A DNA stretch of 32,429 bases from an uncultured beta proteobacterium (lineage in GTDB: Bacteria > Pseudomonadota > Gammaproteobacteria > Burkholderiales > Burkholderiaceae), in the NCBI GenBank assembly GCA_903843315.1, contig CAIMPQ010000089.1:1-32429 (forward strand). The letters are read 5' to 3'. Positions 21,477-30,463 of the stretch are shown in pieces. The notes under the pieces are model-generated. The model was not told where the DNA came from. It saw nothing but the letters and a program-made list of their open reading frames with translations, and made no database searches. Position 1 is the first letter of the stretch. Each line of letters begins with the position of its first letter. The position numbers and the translations under genes are program-made.

Positions 21477-22712
21477 ATGACCAAACCCCAGCACCATGAA
21501 ATAGTGGTGATTGGGGCCGGTATTTGCGGCGCAACTATTGCCAATGAGGTGCTAGAACGCGGCAAGTCTGTATGTATTGTCGACTCCGCCCCATCCCCCG
21601 CTACAGCTTGCTCAAGCCACGCTTATGCAATTGCTCATCCCCATATTGGAAAAGGCTCCCCCCGCTTATTGCGCCTTACCCGCATTGCATTTTTGCTGGC
21701 TGAGGCTAGATGGGGGGTTGATTGGAAACGTCACGGCATTTTTCAGCCCACCAAAAAAGAGAAGACTTTTAATCAATTAGAAGTGGCTGAGCATTTACGT
21801 TCATTAGATCTTGAGGAAGATATTGCAATAGCCATGGAGGCCCAAGAGGCAGAAAACGTTTGCGGCATCAGGCAAAGTGGCGTTTGGCTTCCAAGAGGGG
21901 CCTCACTAAATTTATTTGAGGCCAGCAACAAGTTATTGAAAGCGCATGAGGGATTAACTTGCCTTTGGAATGCTCGCATTGCTAGCTTAGAAGAATCTCA
22001 TGGTAAGTGGAATTTATTGAATGAAGCCAAGGAGACCATTCTTACTGCAGATAAAGTGGTGGTGGCAATCGCCATGGAAAGCAAGGCGCTCATGAGTACT
22101 CTTGGCATCCGCTTACCATTGAAACCCGTACGTGGACAGCTTAGTATTTTCTCGATTAAGCCAAATACTGCTTGGGTAAATAAGTTACCAAAAGTGGGCA
22201 TTTCCGGTGATGGCTACTGTCTCCCCGCGGAGCAGCTTGAAGACGGTAGCTACCGCTGGATGGTGGGCTCCAGTTTTGATGAGGGCGAAGATGATTTGGG
22301 CTCAAGAGATAGCAGTGATGCATTTAATCGCGAGCAGGCTCAAGGCCTGGTCGACTTTTCTGAGGGCGACCCACGAGACTTATTAAAAGCAGGTGATTTT
22401 GTTGGCGTGCGTTGCGTGGCAGGCGACCGCTTACCAATCATTGGTAAGCTTGTGCAGCGCCCAGGAATTTTCTTGGCAACCGCTTTAGGCTCAAGAGGAA
22501 TTTTGTGGTCCGCTCTAGCGGCTAAGCTGATTACCGCTCAGCTACTAGAGGATGACTTTGCTTTGCTTGCCCGCTTTGGCTTTGCTGCAGACTTAGTTGC
22601 TGCGCTGGCTCCAGCCCGCTTCTTCGCTGGAGCCTTGGCCGCACCTTCGGCTTTAGGGGCCTTGGCTTCAAATTCAAAGCCAATTTTTCCATCAGCACCC
22701 AAGGCTAGATAG
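21477..22712 (+). CDS. FAD-dependent oxidoreductase resembling the MnmC C-terminal (cmnm5s2U34 oxidoreductase) domain, stand-alone
   Basis: HEIVVIGAGICGATIANEVLERGKSVCIVDS (FAD-binding Rossmann); GVWLPRG, GVRCVAGDRLPIIGK, FLATALGSRGILWSALAAKLITAQL, DLVAALAPARFF all match MnmC2-like motifs. 3' end overlaps topB on the opposite strand. Confidence 0.82.
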   Translation: MTKPQHHEIVVIGAGICGATIANEVLERGKSVCIVDSAPSPATACSSHAYAIAHPHIGKGSPRLLRLTRIAFLLAEARWGVDWKRHGIFQPTKKEKTFNQLEVAEHLRSLDLEEDIAIAMEAQEAENVCGIRQSGVWLPRGASLNLFEASNKLLKAHEGLTCLWNARIASLEESHGKWNLLNEAKETILTADKVVVAIAMESKALMSTLGIRLPLKPVRGQLSIFSIKPNTAWVNKLPKVGISGDGYCLPAEQLEDGSYRWMVGSSFDEGEDDLGSRDSSDAFNREQAQGLVDFSEGDPRDLLKAGDFVGVRCVAGDRLPIIGKLVQRPGIFLATALGSRGILWSALAAKLITAQLLEDDFALLARFGFAADLVAALAPARFFAGALAAPSALGALASNSKPIFPSAPKAR

Positions 22713-25210
22713 GCTTTAAAGCCACGCCCAGTACGGTTCGATTTGAAATTCGTGAAGAGATCAGTTTTACCTTCTTTGAGCAATTTTTGCACTTGCTCAG
22801 GTGAAATCTCTTGTTGCAAAACCACTTTACCGGTTTTGAAATCACAAGTTTTGCTTGGGCCGGTATTGTTCTCGCAGACGTAACGCATGCCATCTTCATA
22901 TACTGCGCCAGAACATTTTGGGCAAACCCCTAAGGCTAAGCGACCCGTGAAATCGACGGCTTCAGTTTCTTCTTCTTGAGCATTGCCAAAGTCAAATTCA
23001 AGTTTGAAACCCGCGTTTGGATAGTCGGCATCATCTTCAGGAATTTCACTTAACTTAATAATTGCCGCAAACGGGCGGCCCATTTTGCTACGGAAGCCCT
23101 GGAGAGGCCCGATCGTTTTCTCGCGCAATAACTCTTCTACTTCAGGGTATTCAAATGCTCGCCCACCTGGAGTTTTGCTGATCGTAAAGCCGCATTTTTC
23201 ACAAGCGAAGCGACGATAGTTTTCTTTGACCGGACCCTTACAGTGTGGGCATGGCGTGGTCATTGTTGCGTAATCACCCGGAATGGTATCGCTGTCGTAC
23301 TCTTTGGCACGCTTAACAATGCGCTGAGTCATCTGTGCAATTTCTTGCATGAAGGTATCGCGATTCATCTTGCCCTGCTCAATTAAAGAGAGCTTGTTTT
23401 CCCAGTTACCAGTTAAGTCAGGACGGGTTAATTCTTCAACGTCTAAGCCACGCAATAAGGTCATCAGCTGAAACGCTTTTGCAGTTGGAATCAGTTCGCG
23501 CGCCTCTCGAACCATGTATTTTTCAGCCAACAAGCCTTCAATAATTGCTGCACGCGTAGCAGGTGTACCGAGACCCTTTTCTGCCATGGCTTCGCGCATA
23601 TCATCGTCATCAACCCATTTGCCAGCACTTTCCATTGCCGAGAGCAAGGTGGCTTCTGTGTAGCGTGCTGGCGGCTTGGTTTTTAATGGCACAGCAAGGA
23701 CGGATTCAGTTTGGACTGTCTCGCCCTCTTGCACTGGCACTAACTCGTCATCAGCCTGGTTTGATTTGCCATAAACAGTCAGCCAACCAGGGTTCACAAG
23801 CACACGCCCTTCCGTTTTGAAATGGTGTCCAGATGCTTCAGTAATGCGAGTGGTGACGCGGAATTCAGCAGCAGGATAAAACACTGCTAAGAAACGGCGT
23901 ACCACCAAATCGTACAGCTTTGCTTCAGGCTCACTTAGGCTCTTAGGCGTTTCTAGTGTTGGAATGATTGCAAAGTGATCTGAGATTTTAGAGTTATCAA
24001 AAATTCGTTTATTGGGTTTAATCCAACCATAACCCGCCTTGGCTTTAGGATCCTTTGGATCACCCTTGAGAATTTGTTTTGCAAAGGATCGATAGTCTTG
24101 CGAATGTTCGGCAATCGTTTCCATCGTTTGTTTAACTGTTTCCAAATAGTCCTCGGGAAGTGCTTTCGCATCCGTTCGGGGATAAGTCAAAACCTTATGC
24201 CGTTCATAGAGCGCTTGTGCAAGCCCTAAGGTATTTTTTGCAGAAAAGCCAAATCGTGCATTTGCTTCGCGTTGTAGGCTAGTTAAGTCAAACAACTGGG
24301 GCGCAAGCTGGGTAGCAGGCTTTGCTTCTTCTGTAACGGTTGCCTTTTTTCCACGACAGGCTGCCACAATGCTTTGTGCAGCAGCTTCGCTCCAGAGGCG
24401 ATTTTCGCGCGCATCTGGCTCGGTTACATCCTTCTTAAATTTTGGATCAAACCAGCGACCTTCATAGATTCCAGCGGATGCAATAAATTCCGCTTTGACT
24501 TCCCAATAATCTTTAGAGACAAACTTCCGAATCAGTTCTTCGCGCTCAACCACGATAGAAAGAGTTGGCGTTTGCACGCGGCCTACTGTTGTTAGGAAAA
24601 ACCCACCACTTTTGCTGTTAAACGCAGTCATTGCGCGCGTGCCATTAATGCCAACTAACCAGTCGGCTTCAGAGCGGCACCGGGCAGCATCGGCAAGCGG
24701 TTGCATTTCAACATCGGTGCGCAAGTTTGCGAAACCATCACGAATTGCCGCTGGAGTCATCGACTGCAACCATAAGCGCTGAATCGTTTGCGAAGCTTTT
24801 GCATGTTGTGCGATTAAACGGAAAATGAGTTCACCTTCTCGTCCCGCGTCACAGGCATTAATTAAAGAGTTAATGTCTTTGCGCTTAATCAGTTTTTGTA
24901 GAACCTTTAGTCGGGACTCTGTTTTTATAATTGGGCGCAAATCAAAATACGGAGGAACTACAGGGAGGTTAGCAAACGACCATTTACCTCGTTTGACCTC
25001 AAACTCTTCTGGAGCGGCTATTTCTAAAAGGTGGCCAACAGCTGAAGAAATGACAAAGTGATCGTTTTCAAAATAGTCTTCATGCTTAGTAAAGCCCCCT
25101 AGCGCCTTGGCGATATCGTTGGCAACGGAGGGCTTCTCTGCAATGATGAGCGCCTTGGGGTTGTCCACAGAAGATGTCTTGGAACTGCTTTTAGTAGATG
25201 CTTTAGCCAC
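22538..25210 (-). CDS. topB: DNA topoisomerase III (type IA) with two Cys-cluster C-terminal domains and an Ala/Lys-rich tail
   Basis: KALIIAEKPSVANDIAKALGG; NACDAGREGELIFRLI; GRVQTPTLSIVVERE; LTYPRTDAKALPEDY; CPHCKGPVKENYRRFACEKCGF and CPKCSGAVYEDGMRYVCEN; tail KAPAKKRAGASAATKSAAKPKRASKAKSSSSS. Confidence 0.95.
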   Translation of the reverse strand: MAKASTKSSSKTSSVDNPKALIIAEKPSVANDIAKALGGFTKHEDYFENDHFVISSAVGHLLEIAAPEEFEVKRGKWSFANLPVVPPYFDLRPIIKTESRLKVLQKLIKRKDINSLINACDAGREGELIFRLIAQHAKASQTIQRLWLQSMTPAAIRDGFANLRTDVEMQPLADAARCRSEADWLVGINGTRAMTAFNSKSGGFFLTTVGRVQTPTLSIVVEREELIRKFVSKDYWEVKAEFIASAGIYEGRWFDPKFKKDVTEPDARENRLWSEAAAQSIVAACRGKKATVTEEAKPATQLAPQLFDLTSLQREANARFGFSAKNTLGLAQALYERHKVLTYPRTDAKALPEDYLETVKQTMETIAEHSQDYRSFAKQILKGDPKDPKAKAGYGWIKPNKRIFDNSKISDHFAIIPTLETPKSLSEPEAKLYDLVVRRFLAVFYPAAEFRVTTRITEASGHHFKTEGRVLVNPGWLTVYGKSNQADDELVPVQEGETVQTESVLAVPLKTKPPARYTEATLLSAMESAGKWVDDDDMREAMAEKGLGTPATRAAIIEGLLAEKYMVREARELIPTAKAFQLMTLLRGLDVEELTRPDLTGNWENKLSLIEQGKMNRDTFMQEIAQMTQRIVKRAKEYDSDTIPGDYATMTTPCPHCKGPVKENYRRFACEKCGFTISKTPGGRAFEYPEVEELLREKTIGPLQGFRSKMGRPFAAIIKLSEIPEDDADYPNAGFKLEFDFGNAQEEETEAVDFTGRLALGVCPKCSGAVYEDGMRYVCENNTGPSKTCDFKTGKVVLQQEISPEQVQKLLKEGKTDLFTNFKSNRTGRGFKAYLALGADGKIGFEFEAKAPKAEGAAKAPAKKRAGASAATKSAAKPKRASKAKSSSSS

Positions 25211-25395
25211 GCGTTTGCCTAATTTGAGCCTGAAATGCTGTTTTTAATAGAGGAAAAGGATGATCAATTTAAACCAAATCAGGGTCTGGTCTATTGCTCA
25301 CCCCTTTTTTATTATTAACCGATAAATTAAGAAAAGTCCAAAAAGCCCTGTTTTTTGACATTGAAGAGCAATTTTGCCAGGCAATATTTTATTAA

Positions 25396-25428
25396 AAACC
25401 CCCATTTAAGGTCTTTTAAACGGGGTTT
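25396..25428 (-). terminator. Putative Rho-independent terminator downstream of dprA
   Basis: AAACCCC-CA-TTTAA-loop-TTAAA-C-GGGGTTT imperfect hairpin; read on the minus strand it ends GGGGTTTTTAATAAAAT, just past the dprA stop at 25432. Confidence 0.6.
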
Positions 25429-25431
25429 ATA

Positions 25432-26106
25432 TTAAAAAATGAGCTCTTCTAAGATATCTTTTGGGTTTCTTACCAGTTTTGCGCCTTGTTGGATTAGTAG
25501 GTGGCAACCTGCAGAAAGGGGGTTGTGGATCGACCCAGGCACTGCAAAAATCTCCCTCCCTAATTCCGCAGAAAGCCGGGCAGTAATTAAAGACCCCGAC
25601 CTTTCCGCTGCTTCAACGACCACCACGCCAAGCGAGAGGGCAGAAATAATTCGGTTTCTTCTGGGAAAGTGGCTTGATTTTGGCCCTTCACCAAGCGGTA
25701 GTTCAGAGATCAAAAGCCCTTGTTGCCGAATGCATTTGGCAAGTCCCAGATGTTCTTTGGGGTAAATCACATCTACACCAGCCCCACAGATGGCCATGGT
25801 GAAGTGTTTAGGACCCAGATTCAGGGTAGCTTGATGTGCTGCACCATCAACCCCCCGTGCGAGCCCTGAGACGACTAGTAAGCCTGCCTGTGAGAGTCCT
25901 TGCGCAAAGAAAGCTGCGTTTTTTAGACCTTCAGCACTGGCTTTACGGGCGCCAACAATCGCGATCATGGGCATTTGGAGTAAATCAATATCCCCATCTA
26001 TATAGAGTTGGTTGGGTGGGTCATGCAAATCATTTAGGCGCGAAGGGTATTTTTTGTCACCACGCTCTAGCCGGGTGATGCTGCTCGTTGTTAGAAAAGT
26101 AGGCAT
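25432..26106 (-). CDS. dprA: DNA-processing protein DprA, short form (Rossmann-fold core only)
   Basis: [39 protein letters not shown]...[48 protein letters not shown]...[66 protein letters not shown]. Start placed at ATG 26106; the longer ORF runs into def. Confidence 0.93.
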   Translation of the reverse strand: MPTFLTTSSITRLERGDKKYPSRLNDLHDPPNQLYIDGDIDLLQMPMIAIVGARKASAEGLKNAAFFAQGLSQAGLLVVSGLARGVDGAAHQATLNLGPKHFTMAICGAGVDVIYPKEHLGLAKCIRQQGLLISELPLGEGPKSSHFPRRNRIISALSLGVVVVEAAERSGSLITARLSAELGREIFAVPGSIHNPLSAGCHLLIQQGAKLVRNPKDILEELIF

Positions 26107-26177
26107 CAAAAGATTGTGATCTTTGGGGGAATAAGAACAATCGGGACAGACTGATTGCTCTGTTGGATAATTCCTAT

Positions 26178-26693
26178 ATGGCTTTGTTATCCGTCCTTTG
26201 TTATCCAGACCCGCGTCTGCACAAGATTGCCAAACCCGTGGCACAGGTAGACGCACGTATTAAAAAAATAGTCGGCGATATGGCTGACACTATGTATGAG
26301 GCGCCTGGCGTTGGATTAGCTGCGACCCAAGTGGATATTCATGAGCGCATTGTGGTGATTGATGTGTCTGATGAGCAAAATGAATTGATGGTTTTTATTA
26401 ACCCTGAAATTACTTGGGCAAGCCCTGAGAAAAAATCTTGGCGGGAAGGATGCCTTTCAGTTCCTGAGTTTTACGATGAGGTTGAGAGGCCGGCTGAAAT
26501 TCGAATCAAGGCCTTGGATATTGAGGGTAAGGAATTTGAGCTGGAGGCCGACGGTATTTTGGCGGTTTGCTTGCAACACGAATTAGATCACTTGCAGGGC
26601 AAAGTGTTTGTTGAGTATTTATCTTTGCTCAAAAGAACGCGTATCTCACAAAAACTGAAGAAGCGCACCAAAGAGTTAGAAGGTGAGCGCTAA
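26178..26693 (+). CDS. def: Peptide deformylase
   Basis: [77 protein letters not shown]. Start at ATG 26178. Confidence 0.97.
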   Translation: MALLSVLCYPDPRLHKIAKPVAQVDARIKKIVGDMADTMYEAPGVGLAATQVDIHERIVVIDVSDEQNELMVFINPEITWASPEKKSWREGCLSVPEFYDEVERPAEIRIKALDIEGKEFELEADGILAVCLQHELDHLQGKVFVEYLSLLKRTRISQKLKKRTKELEGER

Positions 26694-26702
26694 GCGCCTC
26701 TA

Positions 26703-27698
26703 ATGAAAATTGTTTTTGCTGGAACTCCTGAGTTTGCTGCGCAAGCAATGCGTGCAATAGATGAGGCAGGGCACGAAATTGTCTTGGCTCTGACTCAACC
26801 CGATCGGCGTGCAGGCAGAGGCATGCATCTCCACGCTAGCCCTGTTAAAGAGTTTGCTTTAGAAAAAAATATTCCAGTGCTGCAGCCCGAAACGTTAAAG
26901 CGCAATAGCGCTGACCCACTAAAGCAAGCGCAGGCACAAGAGGCTTACCAGAAATTATCCGCAATCGAATTCGATGCCATGGTAGTGGTGGCATACGGTC
27001 TTATCTTGCCACAAGAAATTTTAGATATTGCTCAGCGCCCTGGTAGGTTCGGTAGTTTTAATATTCATGCTTCTTTATTGCCACGTTGGCGTGGTGCTGC
27101 CCCAATTCAGCGTGCCATTGAGGCCGGTGATAAAAACACAGGCATTTGCATAATGCAAATGGATGCTGGCTTAGATACGGGCGACATAGTCCTTATAAAA
27201 ACGTTTCCAATAACGCCAGATGAAACAAGCGCTACTTTGCACGATCGATTGCGCACATTGGGCGCTAAGTCAATTGTTGAAGCACTCCAACTTGTAGCTG
27301 AGGGCCGTTCCACTCGAGTGCGGCAAGAAAGCGCTGGAATTACCTATGCTGAAAAAATCTTAAAGAGTGAGGCTGAAATTGATTGGAATTTAAGTGCCGT
27401 ACAAATTGATAATCGAATTCGTGCTTTCAACCCCTTTCCTGGTGCCACCAGTAATATCGAGAGCGAACCAATGAAGTTATGGGATTCTCGCATTCCTTCG
27501 GTAGGCTCATGTAGCGAGACTGGGCAGCCTGGTGAGGTATTGGGGTTTAGTAATGACAGTGCTTATATTCAGTGTGGCGCCGGAGTAGTAGAAGTTTTAG
27601 AGATGCAAAAGCCCGGCGGAAAAAAAATGCCTGCAAAGCTGTGCCTGCAGTCTCTCGGATCCCAAGAAAAACCGTTCCGCTTTCATGCAAAGGAGTAG
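26703..27698 (+). CDS. fmt: Methionyl-tRNA formyltransferase
   Basis: [78 protein letters not shown]. Confidence 0.97.
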   Translation: MKIVFAGTPEFAAQAMRAIDEAGHEIVLALTQPDRRAGRGMHLHASPVKEFALEKNIPVLQPETLKRNSADPLKQAQAQEAYQKLSAIEFDAMVVVAYGLILPQEILDIAQRPGRFGSFNIHASLLPRWRGAAPIQRAIEAGDKNTGICIMQMDAGLDTGDIVLIKTFPITPDETSATLHDRLRTLGAKSIVEALQLVAEGRSTRVRQESAGITYAEKILKSEAEIDWNLSAVQIDNRIRAFNPFPGATSNIESEPMKLWDSRIPSVGSCSETGQPGEVLGFSNDSAYIQCGAGVVEVLEMQKPGGKKMPAKLCLQSLGSQEKPFRFHAKE

Positions 27699-27700
27699 AC

Positions 27701-28567
27701 ATGTTTAATTTTGCAAAGACTGCTGTTTTGATGGCGGCCATTACTGCGCTGTTTGTGGTTGTGGGCGGTATGCTGGGCGGAGAGCAGGGCATGATCATGG
27801 CCTTGTTAATGGCTGTTGGCATGAACTTTTTTAGCTATTGGTTTTCTGACACGATGGTTCTCAAGATGACCAATGCCCAGCAAGTTGATGAGCGGTCTGC
27901 CCCACAGTTTTATGCACTGGTCAAGGAGCTTTCACAAAAGGCAGGTTTGCCTATGCCGAAAGTATTCTTGATTGATGAGGATTCTCCCAATGCTTTTGCA
28001 ACCGGGCGCAATCCAGACAATGCTTCTGTAGCTGCAACCACGGGAATTTTAAAAATTCTTTCTAATCGCGAATTGCGCGGCGTGATGGCTCATGAGTTAG
28101 CCCACGTGCAACATCGTGATATTTTGATTTCAACTGTTGCCGCAACTATGGCCGGAGCAATTTCTGCATTAGCCAATTTCGCTATGTTTTTTGGTGGGCG
28201 CAATTCTGAAGGCAGACCAAGCAATCCGCTTGCGGGTTTATTGGTAGCTATTCTTGCGCCGATTGCTGCTAGCCTAATTCAAATGAGTATTTCACGCGCA
28301 AGGGAATATGAGGCTGATCGTGGTGGCGCTGAAATCAGCTTAGATCCAGAGGCTTTGGCCCATGCCTTGGAAAAGATTCATAACCATGCTCAGGGAATTC
28401 CATTTCAAGCAGTAGAACAACATCCTGAGACAGCGCAAATGATGATTCTGAATCCTCTGGGTGCGGGCGGTCTTGCACAACTATTCTCCACTCACCCTCC
28501 AACCGAGGAGCGGGTGGCACGCCTCATGGCCATGGCAAAAAACGGGGAATACCCCGGAGCAAATTAG
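27701..28567 (+). CDS. htpX: Membrane zinc metalloprotease HtpX
   Basis: Start at ATG 27701 ([18 protein letters not shown]...); [29 protein letters not shown] contains HExx[17 protein letters not shown]. Confidence 0.95.
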   Translation: MFNFAKTAVLMAAITALFVVVGGMLGGEQGMIMALLMAVGMNFFSYWFSDTMVLKMTNAQQVDERSAPQFYALVKELSQKAGLPMPKVFLIDEDSPNAFATGRNPDNASVAATTGILKILSNRELRGVMAHELAHVQHRDILISTVAATMAGAISALANFAMFFGGRNSEGRPSNPLAGLLVAILAPIAASLIQMSISRAREYEADRGGAEISLDPEALAHALEKIHNHAQGIPFQAVEQHPETAQMMILNPLGAGGLAQLFSTHPPTEERVARLMAMAKNGEYPGAN

Positions 28568-28568
28568 T

Positions 28569-29885
28569 TTGACTGATAAAAAAACGTCGCAAAGCCTTCC
28601 ACTTTCTGAAGCTATCTGTATCTCTGCGCAAGCAATTGGTGAGGTGATGAGTGGGAGATCGCTTACTGAAGTTTTAGACCAGCTCGATGCACATGAGCGG
28701 CCGATTGTGCAAAGCCTGAGCTTTGATGCTTTGCGTAAATGGGTTCGATCACATGAACTCATTAAGCAATTTATTCCAAAGACTCCACCGCCAGAGGTAG
28801 ATCATTTACTGAGCGTTGCCATTGCTTTGTTTTTGCAAGAAGCTTCAGAGGGTAAAGGCTATGCCGCACATACCATAGTGGATCAAGCTGTGAAAGCTTG
28901 CGGTGAATACGACCCAACTATGTATGCCAAAGGTTTGGTGAATGCGGTCTTACGCAAAGTCAGCCTTACGGTCCAGCCACCACCAGGTGAAAATTCATAT
29001 CCACCTGACCCAATACCGATGTTTGTTCCAGCGTGGTGGCGCGCGAATTTGAAGCGAAATTATTCCAAGACTTGGCAATCGATTCTGTTTGCACAGGCAA
29101 AACGAGCCCCATTAATTTTGCGAGTAAATCAAAAGCAATATTCACGAGAGCAATATCAGGCCCTATTAAGCGAAGCGGGAATTGCATCAAATCCTGTCGA
29201 AGAGCTTGCAGGTATGAAGCTCCCATCGGCTTTGCTGCTATCCGACCCAGTTCCCGTTTCTGAATTGCCCGGGTTTTATAGTGGCGCTGTTTCTGTTCAG
29301 GATGCGGGCGCTCAAATGGCTGCCATTCTTTTGAACCCCCAACCAGGCGAGAGAATCTTGGACGCGTGTTCTGCGCCAGGTGGAAAGGCCGCCCATCTAT
29401 TAGAGCTTGCCGAGTGTGAGATGGTGGCTTTAGAGCTCGATGGTGAACGTATTGGAAAAATCAGCGGCAATCTAGACCGATTGCGCTTGAACTCCGACAA
29501 AGTGCGCGTGTTGAGAGGCGATGCCTCAAAGGGCTCCTGGTGGGATGGCGTACTCTTTGACAAAATATTGTTGGATGCACCCTGTTCCGCATCGGGCATT
29601 GTGGCTAGGCATCCTGACATTCCCTTTTTAAGACGCGAGGCCGATATCAAGTCTTTGCAGCAAAAACAGCTAGGCATTCTAGAGCAGGCATGGAAAATGC
29701 TAAAGCCAGAGGGGCTGTTGCTTTACGTTACCTGCTCTGTTTTTCCTGAGGAGGGGGAGGATCAGGCAGTCCGGTTTGCTGCAGAGCATGGCAATGCGTT
29801 ACGATTAAGCGCCCCAGGGCAGATTCTGCCAAGTGAAGTGAGCGATGGTTTTTACTATGCCTTGTTTAAGAAAAATGGGCCATGA
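28569..29885 (+). CDS. rsmB: 16S rRNA (cytosine967-C5)-methyltransferase RsmB
   Basis: TTG start at 28569 inferred (directly after htpX stop); VQDAGAQMAAILLNPQPGERILDACSAPGGKAAHLLEL; ILLDAPCSASGIVARHPDI; LLLYVTCSVFPEEGEDQ. Confidence 0.94.
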   Translation: MTDKKTSQSLPLSEAICISAQAIGEVMSGRSLTEVLDQLDAHERPIVQSLSFDALRKWVRSHELIKQFIPKTPPPEVDHLLSVAIALFLQEASEGKGYAAHTIVDQAVKACGEYDPTMYAKGLVNAVLRKVSLTVQPPPGENSYPPDPIPMFVPAWWRANLKRNYSKTWQSILFAQAKRAPLILRVNQKQYSREQYQALLSEAGIASNPVEELAGMKLPSALLLSDPVPVSELPGFYSGAVSVQDAGAQMAAILLNPQPGERILDACSAPGGKAAHLLELAECEMVALELDGERIGKISGNLDRLRLNSDKVRVLRGDASKGSWWDGVLFDKILLDAPCSASGIVARHPDIPFLRREADIKSLQQKQLGILEQAWKMLKPEGLLLYVTCSVFPEEGEDQAVRFAAEHGNALRLSAPGQILPSEVSDGFYYALFKKNGP

Positions 29886-30463
29886 GCCAAAGAATTAAAC
29901 AATTCATCTTTTTATGCTTGATGGTTTTGTGTGTTTTTGCGACGCCGGCAAGTGCAGAGGGAATCAAAATCAAATCCTTTGAGTTGGAGAGGGTTGATAA
30001 CGACTGGCTATTGAATGCAAGCTTCCAAATTGAGCTTTCCCCAGGGCTTGAAGATGCTGTACAAAAAGGGGTGGTGTTGTACTTTCAGACCGAATTTGAT
30101 TTAACACGCTCTAGGTGGTATTGGTTTGATGAAAAACCTGCGGTTGCCCAAAGACAAACTCGCTTGTCGTACCAACCCCTTACCCAACAATATCGAATTG
30201 CTTCGGATGGTTTTACATTCTCAGCAAAGACGATTTCCGAGGCCTTACAAGCCGTTGGATCTATTGGTGGTTGGCGCGTAATTGATAACAATCAACTGGA
30301 TTCAAACAAGCTCTATACCGCCGGCTTTCGGATGACTTTAGATTTAAGCAAACTACCCAAGCCTTTTCAGGTAAACGCCTTAAACAACCGCGACTGGAAC
30401 GTTTCAAGTGATTGGATCCGCTTCCCCTTGCAGCCTAATGGTCCAAACCTGATTAAACGATGA
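29882..30463 (+). CDS. DUF4390-like secreted/periplasmic protein
   Basis: Signal peptide MSQRIKQFIFLCLMVLCVFATPASAEG; LNASFQIELSPGLEDAVQKGVVLYFQTEFDLTRSRWYWFDEK; between rsmB and the sensor kinase. Confidence 0.85.
   Translation: MSQRIKQFIFLCLMVLCVFATPASAEGIKIKSFELERVDNDWLLNASFQIELSPGLEDAVQKGVVLYFQTEFDLTRSRWYWFDEKPAVAQRQTRLSYQPLTQQYRIASDGFTFSAKTISEALQAVGSIGGWRVIDNNQLDSNKLYTAGFRMTLDLSKLPKPFQVNALNNRDWNVSSDWIRFPLQPNGPNLIKR

Noticed and set aside
25374-25384. TTGCC-A-GGCAA mini-palindrome between topB and dprA
   Set aside because: Too short, with a 1-nt loop, to claim a function; likely chance in AT-rich spacer.
26107-26256. N-terminal extension of the dprA ORF into def
   Set aside because: The sequence ([16 protein letters not shown]...) is the antisense of the def 5' end and resembles no DprA domain; ATG at 26106 is a better start.
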